NCBI GenBank assembly: GCA_022885665.1
Contig: JAGQDJ010000077.1
Coordinates: 1-64,000 of the forward strand
DNA from: Triops longicaudatus
Taxonomy: Eukaryota; Arthropoda; Branchiopoda; Notostraca; Triopsidae
DNA: 64,000 nucleotides
Reading direction: 5' to 3'
Shown here: piece after piece, positions 19,561 to 31,771 of the stretch
How the letters are laid out: every line of letters begins with the position of its first letter
Numbering within the stretch: the stretch's first letter is position 1
Translations under genes and position numbers: made by a program
Notes under the pieces: model-generated
What the model saw: the letters and a program-made list of their open reading frames with translations, nothing else
Databases searched by the model: none
What the model was told of the DNA's origin: nothing

Positions 19561-19580
19561 AAGGTCAACCTGTTGACCTT
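19561..19580. promoter_or_regulatory. Inverted repeat of nuclear-receptor half-sites
   Basis: AAGGTCAAC and GTTGACCTT are perfect 9-bp inverted arms separated by two bases (CT). Each arm contains an AGGTCA half-site, giving inverted AGGTCA/TGACCT with a six-base gap. This is the core recognition hexamer of many nuclear receptors. It lies about 12 kb upstream of the HR4 coding start. Function is an inference. Confidence 0.4.
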
Positions 19581-22500
19581 TCGGGTAGGTGGTGACCATT
19601 TTTATTTTATCTACCTCTCCTTTCTGACAACAGTAAGTACGAAGCCTCCGCTATAGTCACCTAAAGGAGGTCATATATAGCTTGACTACAGTCCAGTTAT
19701 AAAAAATAAAAAGAAAAAAGAAAGAAAAAACACGTGGCGTTTAGGGGCTGGCTTTGTTATAGAATTCGTAGGCGACCAAGGCGAAGAGAAAATCAAGTTC
19801 AGAAAGTGACTTAAGAATGCTTGATCTGATGAAGTTTGGCCAGGGCCCAAAACTTGTGTCTCCTCTTGCTTTGGCTGCTGTTGTTGGGTCTACAATAACT
19901 GATACACGCGTTGCCAGACCGACAGGTGGACTTGAAAACAAGTATTTTGGGGATACAGTAGTCTACGGACGCAGAGCTTTTCCCAAAGTGCTGAGGATGA
20001 AATTCCAAAAGTCACACAACAATCCGTGGCACTGAAATGACCTATCGACGTTCCTAAACGTCACGTATGCCTGTGTGGAGTGCTTGTCTTTGCCGTGCAA
20101 ATATTGACCGAAAACAGCAATGAACCTTTAGCTCGGACTGGAAAGCCTATTTTCCTTTTCACCTAGAATTGGATAAATACAGTCAACAAGTGGACGATAA
20201 CCTTGCCAGCGCATCCTTACAACAAAAGGCCACGCTTTTATGATAACTGTATCACAAAATGTTGGTTATCTTTGTCCCGAGTCCTCTCACATTAGTGCGG
20301 TTTCACCAGCTTAAACGTTTTGCGCGAGCTCGCTAAGGCTTCTCCGAGGTTGTAGCGAAAATTTGGCCAGATATTACTACTAAAAATTCGAACTGAAATA
20401 AGATACTTTTAACATTTAAAAATTACATACCAACAACATTCAAATAACATGATCTATGATACAAAATAACTTGAATAACACTCAAATTAGCGCGTAGATC
20501 AATAGTTAAATTTGTAAAAAAATACACCTAATTATTTCAATTTAAAGGGCTGTCTTATTGAAGCAAAGGAATCTTTTGTTTTCGACGGAAAACTTTTTAC
20601 CAGGTATTCGAATGAATGAAAAAGCTCCCAAAAGAGTATCAAAGCAAAATTTCTGAGCCCAAAATAAAAAATTGAGATAAATTCAAAAATCGAACTAAGG
20701 GCTTTAAAATGGTATTCTATCCCGGAAATAAGAGTCTTTAGGTAATCCGGAGCAGCATTTTTACACCCGGGCTTTCCTTACGTGCGGTTTTGGCTTTTCC
20801 TCACGCATGTTTGTTGACAGAGGGCTCAGTATGGCGTCTCCAGAATGTGGGAATTATAAACTCAATTGTCTGTGAGCGACCAAGAGAATTTCACGCTGTT
20901 ACCAACGGGTCTTTTTTCATCTTACCAGCGGATTCTTTTGCCACTTCACATGTTTTAAGGAAAACGTGTTTTTAATAGCCGACACTTGCATTCTAAGTCA
21001 GTTTGCAGACGTGCTTTTCGTACGGGTTCATCTCATGAGTTGGAAAATTGCCTTTAATACGTACGGTTCGCGGCTTTACAATACAGCTCTTTTTTATTTT
21101 TCTTTCTTACAGAAAATAGCAGCATACCGGGAACTATGTTAAATTTCCTATTTTCCTAAGTTTCTTTATCGTTGGGTAAAGGCCGAGCTGACGTTCCGGA
21201 TCTTCTTTAGCGCAACAACAAAAACTTCAACCGTGAGGTAGGCAACCGTTATATTCCCGCAAAACAATGAAAAGTGAGAAGAGCTCAGTGATATTGTCCT
21301 CTTAACAACGACAATAACGAGCGTCCATCAAAGAAATTGTACAGCAACTGGTCATGTTCAATAACCTTGTCTTTTTCAATCGCCCTTACACGAAAATTCT
21401 CACACTATCCGAGATCTTCTCCTTATTAGCTATAAGAGACCCCTAATGACAAACTCCCAGATATTTTTTTTTTATAAAACCTGTGTATTAAAGCATTAAA
21501 TGTGCCTATTGCATCCCACTTAAGCTGTACTAAGTCATTAAAGTAAATTAGAATATACGATTAATCCTTTTGTATAGAATTATGGATACCTGGTGCATAT
21601 AAAACTGGGGCAACAAGCTTACAAAGTCTATGCATGGCGTCCCGTTTTTTATGAGCATTACGGAACTGCACTGCAGGTCTTGCAGAATTTTTAGTTTTTT
21701 ATAACTTGTTCAGCGCATTGTAAATGCAACGGACAGACACATTGACTGCAACACCATCTATCTCGTACAAAGCCGCAATCCATTCAACATTCGAAGCTCC
21801 CGAACTAAAATATCTTCCCTTCCTTGTGATAAGTACTTGCAAAGAAGGAAAATAGACCCATCGATACTCTTGCCAATAATGCCCTTATTGCATGCCAGGG
21901 AAGTCTAAAAAGATAACTAGCTTGTACAAGCATAGAACCTATTTATAGTACCATACGTAATAGCTGTCCTCCGTACTTTCATAATGAATTTCTGCTGTCA
22001 CACGCGAGACCTTCATTTATTTCTTTTTTTTTTCCAATCCCTGTTCAATTAAAATAATACGCATAGTTAATCAACTTTTCTGCCCTAGTGCCGCAGAAAG
22101 CAGCAAAATGTACACAAAAGTTTGCGTTGGGCAAGGGAAAGGCCCGCCCCGTTGGTGTCTGCGTTAGCAGTGAGCGTCCCAATTTCACCGTCAGGTTCAA
22201 TGCCTTGGCGTTCTATCTTTTTTTCTTTTTTCCGTCTTGTAAGGTTCCATTCTTATTTTATCGTTACGTGTGGGCCCAGGGAGGTTTTCGCTTTCTAGTA
22301 AAAGCTTTCCTTTAAGGCCTTGCGCAAAAGTAGTTTCCTTTCTCAGGTTTTTCGTAAACATCTTTCGCCAGAATCCCTTCCCTCGTATTCCGGCCGCTTA
22401 GCCCTTGAAACATTGTCAGTACCAACACTGGGCTTTTCCGTTCAACGCACGCCCAATTACGACGTCGAAGGGAAGTATTACAACAATGAACAGTACCCTC

Positions 22501-23401
22501 AATTACTCTGCCTCGATAAATGGTTTACAAGCCTGGCGTGGAAAACCTGTCGATTTGTAAAAGCTTTTAAGATTGAAAACACGTTTTAATTCTACTGACT
22601 GTAATTACGGCATACAGATGGACGGAGGACCATAACTGCGATATGATAAACGTGCTACGTAATTGCTAAGGCTCAATAATAAATTGCCACTATGTTTACT
22701 CAGCACTTCAACAAGGAAGTTGTTAGATGAATAAGTTGTTCATAATAAGCTAGACGAATATGTTGTATATATTATTTCAGATTTTGATATGGTTCAAAGA
22801 ATACCATAACTATATGCGCAGGAATTGTAAAATTAAGCTGTATTTTTTTAATTCTTTTGTTCAATAATATTTAGGTTTTGACCTGTTATTGGCGAGAAAT
22901 AAGTATGTTCCCCAATCTGCACTTTCGAACACGAACGTATTAAACGACTTCATAACTGCTATCACGCTCGTTAGAATAGTAGCTCTTTTTCGGGAAACCC
23001 TTACGATACTGTAAAGCATGGTACTGTTACATTCGCTTATCATTTCGTGATCTGACCTCATTATGATTCACATCGCACACACACGCTACAGTATCCATTG
23101 CAATACGCGTTAACTTTTGACGGCTATGATGAAGTCCGAGTGTCTCAAATTAAAGGGCTTATTTTATCGAGCAAAGTCCTCTTTGCTTTCTGTATTAACG
23201 TAACATTCACTATTAGGTCTAAATTTATTTTAAAGTCAGTGATTTTGTAAGGATTTTCAATATATTTTAAATACTATTTTCTAGACATGATTTTCTAAAA
23301 TTAACGTTTAAGCAATATTAGATTTCAAATAGTTTTATACATTTTAGCGTTAATTGATTTTTATTTATTTACTGGCAAATATAGAAAATTATTTTATATA
23401 G

Positions 23402-23439
23402 CTAAACCCTTCGGTGCCTGTAGGTATTGAAGGGTTTAG
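23402..23439. repeat. Perfect 11-bp stem inverted repeat
   Basis: CTAAACCCTTC (23402-23412) and GAAGGGTTTAG (23429-23439) are exact reverse complements around a 16-base spacer. It is too short for an animal pre-miRNA and has no T-run after it. It could be a protein-binding palindrome or chance; no role is shown. Confidence 0.7.
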
Positions 23440-26400
23440 GGATTCGTATTGCGTTCAGGTACCGTACATATTCTATGGACGCGGAGTCTCACGCTGGTTT
23501 TACTTTTGCTCCTTTTGTTTTTGTTTCTCTTTCCAAAGAAAAGTAAAAAAAGAACCAAGTCCCTGAAAAGCCCTAACGTTGCAACGAGTTTGGAAGGTGT
23601 CGATGACTCCGTGAGCTTAAATGAGGTCGGTGAAAGTGGCCGTGGCAAAGGGCTGCCGACCTACAAAGCGGACAGGGCCTTCACCTTTATCATTCCCATT
23701 TACCTTTATAGAAGCACACATGCTCAGGTTACGATACCAACTATAGCCTTTTTTCCTCTTTCCGTTCTATAATAGTTAAAAATCAATATAAGCAACTTTA
23801 AACATTGGCGTACCACCGGAAGCTCGGAAAATTGCAAGAACGCTTTCTTTCCTTTGTATTATTTTTTCTTAGAAATACAAACGTATTCTTAAGGCTTGTC
23901 TAACATGCTAAACGTATTCTTGAGCCCTTAGAATTATATAGGACTTTTTGAGTTACCTCTTTCAGTTTCTATTGTCTAAAAACGGAGTAAAAACATTTGA
24001 ATTGTGCGTTGGGTTAAATATTTCTGGAATGATAAAGGAAGCAAGGGCACATACGGCAGCCAATTAATTCCCAATGAGCTGCAAAATAATCACCAAATCC
24101 AAAATAAGTTTCCTCGTGCTTAATTTGGTAAAAACGCGCTTTGAAAGTTTCGTTCACTGAGAATAATTTGTCTCTAATCACCGCGTGTATAATACGCAAT
24201 AAAAAATACCTCGATGTTTGTTTTACTTTAAAATCTCGCGACAAATATCGTTTTGCACTTTTTCATTGTATTATTTCGATTAGAAAATCTAACATCAAAA
24301 TTTGCTAGCCGCTGTGTTGCATTGGATTTATTTGCAAGATTAAAAAAGTTTCTCGAGACTTGCCGCTGAAAAAAAAAATATTAAAGGAAACTAGCTAAAC
24401 CCAAGTGCTTTGGTAAACTTTAAAAAAATAAAAAATAAAACAGTTTTCATAAAAACCCATAAATATTTGTCGTGAATGCAGAAAAAGATTTACGTCAAGC
24501 CAATGATTAGGACACGAAAAACAAAAAAGAGATGCAAAGAGAAACAGATTCCAAGGTTAGCAGAGAGGTAAGTATACGCTAAATAGCTGCAAATTCCCTA
24601 ACCCCAATTTGGGGTATTTTGGCTCATAGTGGTTTGCCAATTTTGAATTCTGTCTGTGAATTGGTGTCGAGGGCAAACGACGAAACGAAAGGAAAGGAGG
24701 AATGGACGGTCTGACGAAGTAAAAGCTCTTTGCTCTGCTTTTGCATCACTGTTAGCAGAGACCATGGCACCAGGTAAAGGTCCATGTCCGTTACGAAGGT
24801 CGACGGTAAATCCAAACTACGAACCAGCGAAATTGCTATGCTAATCAACCACTTTTTCTTTCTTTCCCTTTTTTGCGGTCTACTTGATGTTTATATATCA
24901 CACGTACCCTGATTATCCGACTTCTAGCACCTGCTGAAGCGTAGTAACTATTCTGAAATTGAATTTTGATTTTTTTTTTTTACGTTATTACTATTCTCTT
25001 ACAGAAACGGATTTTTTGTCTATAACATCTAAATTGTTTCGGAATAACGTATTCTAATGTAACAATAGCAAATAAACAATACAGTCAAGGAAATAAATTA
25101 TGAATAAGACAAATGAATCTAAAAGCTACAAAATATAATTTCCGTCACACATCAAACGAACAGCAAAGATATGCTGCGGTCGGTGGTTTTTGGTGTCTTT
25201 CTGAAAAAGAAACATGCTTCACAAATTGCTCGGAAAATGCGTGGGTTTCGATTGCTCATAAACGATGCATTCAAACCACTCCTGCATTTCGGTGTAAACC
25301 AGCCATTAATTGACAAGGACGTCGTCACCTCGGTGAAGCCCCGATTAGCAAGACGAAGGTGTTGAATGGAACACCTGCGGCTGCTTAAATATCCTTCGTA
25401 AAGTTCTCCGAGATTACAAGTGCACTAATTAAATTTTGCACGAAGACATAAGAAAAAATTGCACCATTTTTACCTTTTTTTTTTAGCAAACACAGTGTGA
25501 CTAAACCTGCCTGATTACTAAAAGTTACCAAAGTAAAGTCTGTCCAATAACCCACAAGTATTCGAAAATATCTCAGTCAAAAATAAATAAAAGCAGACAA
25601 AAATAAATAAAATCTTCAACTTTTACTGCGATCTTTTCCTAGTTTTTATGAAAAAGCTATTGAGCGAATCAATGAGGAGTTCTCGTTTATTTTATCACAA
25701 ATTTCGCGCTAATTTGTGCTTGTGAATGAAAATGTTTTCCGATTTCATCAGTCTTTATTTTATGCCCCACTGTTGAAACGCATTAGTCATATTCCGAATT
25801 TTTAGTGTTGTTGCACAGAACTTGACTGGGACAAGGCCACAGAGCATGCCAACAATGCCTTTACCACATGGTTTTCAAACTTTTTTATCTTCTTCCATCC
25901 AGAGAGCAACAAGCAGCATATCAAACACCTCCTCCTCCTTGTCTTAACCAAGATTTGAGTCAAGAAACAGCCCTCACCTCTTTTGATACTAAGAGGCAAC
26001 CTTTCCAGGCAAACGGGGAAGAGAAAGTGTCTTTTTAAGGCGAACGCCGTGTGAATACGTATGCACATGAGCGCGGTATTACCCAAAACCGCTTCCACGG
26101 TCTCGGTCAACAGCCTCCGCGACTGTTGGCCTACATTTGCGACTTTGGAAAAGAGTAAATTGGCTTCATAAAAGGAGCTTTTGAAAGGCCCGCCAACCCC
26201 GAAATGAACCTTAAAATTCTTTCTTTATGTTATTTTTTCTATTTTTCGTCCCCAAGAGGCAAAAATTTTGTCCAACCCAAAAAGAGTTCCTTCACCATCG
26301 TTTTCTTTTAGGGAAATATTTTTTTACGCGTTCGTGAATAAGACAGGGAAAGTCGCTTGATGAGTGCGAGAGATAAAAAGGTCCACGAAGTTGCCGCTAG

Positions 26401-27256
26401 ACTGAAGTGTTACAACTATCTAAAAACTTTTCTTTTTTTAATTTCTTTATTTTTTTAATGTTTGAAGATGAGGGTTACGTATGACCTATGTCTAGGGCAT
26501 CCACGAATAAAGATCAAGAGTTGCGATAAACTGAAAGTTGTTTTATATAGTGGTGAGAAACAAAACATGTGACGAGAAGTGGATGGACGAAAAGGGAGGG
26601 AAGGTGGGAGTTTTTTAAGTTCTGAGAAACTTTTGCGCGATTGCCCAAGTCACCGACCCATAAGTGGGTCAGTCAGAACGTCATTTTCTTTCTTTGCTGT
26701 CTTCGTGGATTGCACTTCATCAACTGAGCTCTGCACTGCTACTGTACTATATAGCACCGTACAAGTTGTAATATCCCGAAGTCCCACGAGCGTCTCCAGT
26801 TGGATTTATTCAAGATTGTTACGAGTACAATAAGCTTCTTACGCCTTCGCTATTTACAATGTATGAAATGAGGAAAACTTGTTTACAGAACTTTCTGTGC
26901 TAGATACAACACGTATACCACGTTACACCCTCGAATACCTTCATACTCAACCTTATGAAAGAGTGAACACGAATTCAGCCATTTATATTGAAAATACAAA
27001 GAGACACAAAATAAAAAAAATACACATTACGCTTAGTATAAGTAAATCTCTATATAGCGAAACCCTTGGGAACATAAAAAACTCTTCATTATATCCAAAG
27101 TTCGTAAATATTTTTGTAACAATAATTTGGCTTTATTTGAATTATTGATTAGGATAATATCGAACTTTAGTAGAAACTACTTATTATTAGCACGTGATAT
27201 ATTTACGGTAACGAAGATAACAAGACATTATTCGTTCAACACTGGTAGATATAATA

Positions 27257-27388
27257 CAGTAGAATCTCGCTATAACGCACTGCACTTCATGTGAGTAGAA
27301 GAAACTGCTTGATATATAGGAATTTCGCATTAAAATGCGCCTATTGTAACAAACAGTACCTTATAGAAGGGTGCGTTAAAACAAGATT
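27257..27388. mobile_element. Short pogo/Tigger-like MITE
   Basis: The left end starts after a TA dinucleotide with CAGTAGAATCTCGCTATAAC, continuing CGCAC. The right end, read inverted, is AATCTTGTTTTAACGCAC, matching 15 of 18 positions of AATCTCGCTATAACGCAC. CAGT...CTCGNTATAACG ends and TA targets are typical of pogo/Tigger elements of the Tc1/mariner superfamily. The element is only about 130 bp and has no coding capacity, so it would depend on a transposase elsewhere. Confidence 0.6.
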
Positions 27389-28904
27389 TAATTTTAATAA
27401 AGTTCCGTCGAAATCATTTAATATTTGCTGAGCTGTTCTAAAAATTGTGTTATCTGACGCTTCTCCACATTGCACACAATTGAAAACACTGATTATATCA
27501 CGTGTGCAGTACACTGGAATTTGTGATAATCCGAATCAATAATTTACTTAAACAACTAAACGCAAAGTTCACAATTGTAATTTTCGCTTTTGTTTGATAT
27601 TTTGTCGATTTGTGAATTTTGGTGGCTAATGACAATAGTCCAAAATTTGAATACGAAATAATTTTAAAGTTACATAACCAACTTCATTAAAATGGATATG
27701 GACCATATGAACGTACACGAAAATCCGTGCGGCAAATTTCCATAAACAGCGAAGGACTGGGGTTCGGGTATCCAAACCAGCTGAGAATAAGGCATAAGCA
27801 TGTTACGCCGAAAAAGTTGGCAGCTGCCCGAGTTTTATATCATTAACCGTTTCCCAAACTGATAAAGAGCTTCTGGTTTTGTGGGGTTTAGTGTACGTAC
27901 TACGATAGCAGCGAGCGATAGACCGCGGTCAATGCCAAGGCAACAACAACTCTACACTACTGAAGGGGAAAAGGCCTACGCCATTGAAAGCAAGGAAAGC
28001 CGCATTGGGCAAAACGGTGTGGGCTTGGTACTGCCGGAAGAACATAATTTTGAAGGCCTTTTTCACGCAAATATACTCTAACCAGACACGCTTTACCGTT
28101 AGCGCAACGAGCCTACTGTGCTCCATCTAACGGGTTTATGACGTCACCTTACGCTTATTTGCATACAGCCTAAAACGATTTAAAATCCCATACAAATGCA
28201 AAAACAAAGGTATTATAGCGAAAACTTAAAGTTGTTCGCTGAAATATGCTAAGACCGGGCCTAACGGCGTTATGAAGTCATCCGACTCCCATATAAAGTT
28301 TAAAGATAGCTAGACTTAAATAAACGAAACGATAAATATGGCCCATGTAAAAAAAGCCTAAGTATCAACTTACATTTTTAGCACGTCTGGTCCAGAGCTG
28401 TAAGCTTGCTTTGCGTGTCCTTGAGAAAAGTCACGTGTAAGTAGTTGAGATTTTTTTTTCTTGTAGTTTTCTGGAGCTTCTAAGTTTTTTAACGAAGAAA
28501 TGGAGAGTTTGTTTTGAAAAAAAAAATCTTTCAGACTAGTTTAATTAAGACTTTTTAAGGGTAGTAATTTTCTTCATTCGGGATAACAAAAAGTTAAACC
28601 ACACAGTATCACACATTACGGGCGTAGAACGTATAAGATTTGCACAACCTCCGGGGGGTTAATTGAAGCACAACACTATAGCTGGGAAACTTTTGAATAT
28701 TTTTACGTCGTCCTTGAAGGTTTTCACATGAGTTTGAAAATCTTAGAGTTTTTAGCGGGAAGGGAAGTGTTTAACGTGAAGAGTTCGAATTACGGAGTGA
28801 AGAGAATAATTAATGGGATTTAAATCCAGATGCTGGAGCATCCTGAGTACGATGGCCCTCTTTTCCCACTTTACAATACTATTCGCTTCCACGCACGCAC
28901 GCAG

Positions 28905-28926
28905 CACACGCACATATGTGTGTGTG
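28905..28926. repeat. Near-perfect 22-bp palindrome in a CA/TG tract
   Basis: A (CA)-rich stretch turns directly into a (TG)-rich one around CACATATGTG (28911-28920). The arms pair over 11 bases each with one G-T mismatch. This arrangement can extrude a cruciform. It probably arose from CA-repeat slippage or inversion. Confidence 0.6.
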
Positions 28927-31771
28927 AGTGTACTCTGTCCTTGGACGCTCGTTCACGTATGGGAGACCTTCGAGGTTTTAACCCTCACCCTTTCCGATAT
29001 TGAGTCTCGAGGTTCGTTCTAACCCTCCCGTATGTAACAGAGGGAGGATTGCATAGAGTTAATCCGACGCAGACGCAATTGCTCCGCAAAAGGGACCCCA
29101 ATATGGCGGTGCCGGACGTCTTTCCCGAGACACGTGATGCGATACTGTGGTCTCTACGTACGAGAAGGTGGCTTTACCCTTCAACGTTTAATTAGTAATG
29201 ACCTTTGGACAAACTCGCCTGGTTCCAGTCGCTATACAGAAGGTAGCAATGGGTGCCGTACCTTACAAAAACAGCTTAATCGCTGCAAAGGAGCGTGTAG
29301 GTCCATTTGAATGACTAATGCGTTTGTCAGACCCTTTTAAATTGGCGTCGCTTTTGTGAAAGAGTTAGCATCTGTGTGCGGCTAGAAAACGAGGCTGAGT
29401 GATTCACGGAAGGTTAGAACAATCACTTGTTTACACTTACTGGGTAGATTCAGTAATTGACACGGTTTAATCCCGATTGATTTGCATAAAGTTACGCTAC
29501 ACTAGGAGTTACATCAAGGCCCCTGATTCACGTTTGTCTGCCAGCGACGCTTGAGTCCAATGACCCGCCGCACGACAGCCCTGTGGAATCAGGACAAAAT
29601 AGTCCCTTGCTTTTCTCTAGCGAATTTGAAAAAAAAATTGTAAAATACGTGTTTTGAAATTAAATATACATTTTAAGCACCAGAAGGTAACTAAAAACTA
29701 TTTTAAAATAATATTCTTGGCTTTTTTAGTATTTTAAGAGCTGTGCTACTACGCTGCCGTTTGGCGCGCCGATTCAAATGCCCGGCAACTCCAATCTGTA
29801 AAGGACGAGGAAAAGTTCCTTAGCTTATCTGATGCTTAACAAAAGGTTTACTTTGCTTTATCTACGGGACTTTATCGTTGCTTTGCTACGTTAACGTTGT
29901 CTTGATCATAATGCTCGTGCACGTTTTCATTAGCATTGCATTTAAGGCGTTTTTTTCAAGTGAGGAACGGGCGAGCTCCCGCGTGCTGTTCTATATAACA
30001 GCCGGTACCTGAATATGGCGCTGACGACCAGCACTTGGTTGGGTCTCTAACCCAATTTTTCGTCAAAAACCCATCATGGAGCAAGCCGATCGCAGAGAGC
30101 ATGAATGTCGTGTTGTGTTTTGCTTTTTAGCCACGTTTCACCATCATCAACCTTCAACGCGGTCTTCGCCCTCCTAACCCACTTTCCCTTACTATACTTA
30201 CTATAACTACCCAACTTTTTTACCTGGGGCCATTTTTGGGCCCAGCCCATGAGCCGCAACGCACGAACGTAACTTCGGTATCAATGCATCCTTCTTCATC
30301 TTCTTTGGGTTACAGCCCTTTTTGACACCCTACATTACGCGTGACAGACTAATGAACTAAAAATAGCTCAACCGACTGTTAGAAAGCTCGAAAGTACAAA
30401 TCCCCTTACATTCCATAATGTCTATGAGCTAAAAACCACGCAATGGTCATTCACCTTCTCGTTGCTATAACATCTCTACCTCACCTGTTAACCAAAAGTT
30501 ATCTTATAAGCCAACACCAAAGCCTAGCCTTGTAGCATAAGCTACAACATTTAGTTAGCCTCATAAATTCGATGTTTAGCATTTCAAAAACACCTAAAAC
30601 GTTCCGAGACCCTATATTGGCGGTTAATGAAATGTATTCGCAAAAGCAGTCAAGGTATGCAGTATCGCGAAAGGCTATCAAGGGTGTGTTGGTCCACGTC
30701 GCACGTAAAGCAAGAGAGCATCGTGCTCTATTCAGGTCAATGCAAACCGCCTGCGAGGAAGCGCTCGAAAAAGGTTTCGCTTTCCCTTTTTGGTTGGAGG
30801 CAGGAAGGCCATCGACGTCGACGGCGTCGTTCTCTTCCATTCTTGAAGCAAAGCATCTCTCCTTCTTCCCCTTTACTAACCCCTCGTAGCGAAGACCTAC
30901 AAACCGAAAACCAAAACACACCATAGAGGGTGAGGGGCAAAACTGAAGGAGGAAGAAAATCGATGGGGTCACCAACCCTAGAAAACGCCTTAGTACGCTT
31001 TCAGAATAAACACGAAGCCGAAAAGTGTACTGCTCTGTGCCCTTTTGCTACGTTCATGAATAATTAACGCTCTTTGCAGGGAGTCAAAGGCAGGAATCGA
31101 GCCGATGTCATGAAAATTTCAATGGGAACTTCCGAAATCGAATCTTGTTTCGTCGAGCGGAAAGCAACATGACACCGCTGTTATTGATACTTCTGTGGCA
31201 TTGAAATGAAAGTTAGGATGCTTAACACGTCTTTGTGAATTAACCCTAATGTAAAGAGCGTTAAAAAAGAGCCGTTAGCAGACGACTGTGCGAAGTTTTC
31301 AGACTCTCTTTACGGTCGACTGCACTTATGCGCTTTTACCACCAACATAAAGGAGTTTTCCCTCTACGAAGACCCTCAAGATTGTTTCCTGAAAACTATG
31401 TCAGTTATGATAAACAGTAAAGATTACTACGTACAGAACACTCTATTCCGGCGTTCTACAAAGCTCTTGGATTACAGAAAATTGTTCACCTCAACAACAC
31501 AAAGTTGGAGCTCCATGAAAGTTCGAAACTTTAAGTCTTCTCAAAAATTATTTCACACAAAACAAAGAAAGTTATATAAGAAAGCCAAGGCAGGCTGGCA
31601 TAGTATTTACTGCTATTATTAGCCACAAAAATGACACGTTTAATAGTTGCAGATACGTAAAAAATTTCCTTGGCTTTGAATATGTCGGATGTTTTTCACA
31701 AATTCAGCTTCTTAGACTTGACGTGTAGTAACTTGACAAATATGGATACGTGACGCAAAAATAGGCGGTCC

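Larger units (their letters stand above)
7660..31771. other. About 24 kb with no supported coding exon, upstream of HR4
   Basis: I read the frames on both strands across this stretch and recognised no protein family. The longest open frames (for example 13324-13839 plus and 30499-30975 minus) show no domain, no splice-supported continuation and no protein-like conservation. The coding exon of HR4 starts with a splice acceptor at 7661-7660, so at least one 5' untranslated or short coding exon and the promoter must lie somewhere in here. The interval also holds a pogo-like MITE, several palindromes and pyrimidine-rich tracts (for example 15330-15620), listed separately. It most likely combines the first intron(s), the promoter and regulatory DNA of HR4 with the 3' flank of BAG6. 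Confidence 0.55.

Noticed and set aside
23449..23772. Frame with a leucine-rich, membrane-like segment
   Set aside because: The hydrophobic run comes from a CTT/TTG-rich stretch. The frame has no continuation or family match, and an opposite-strand frame overlaps it.
30499..30975. 158-codon minus-strand open frame, with two overlapping plus-strand frames of about 100 codons
   Set aside because: Overlapping open frames on both strands reflect a locally GC-richer patch with few stops. None resembles a known protein, and it does not supply the missing BAG6 tail.
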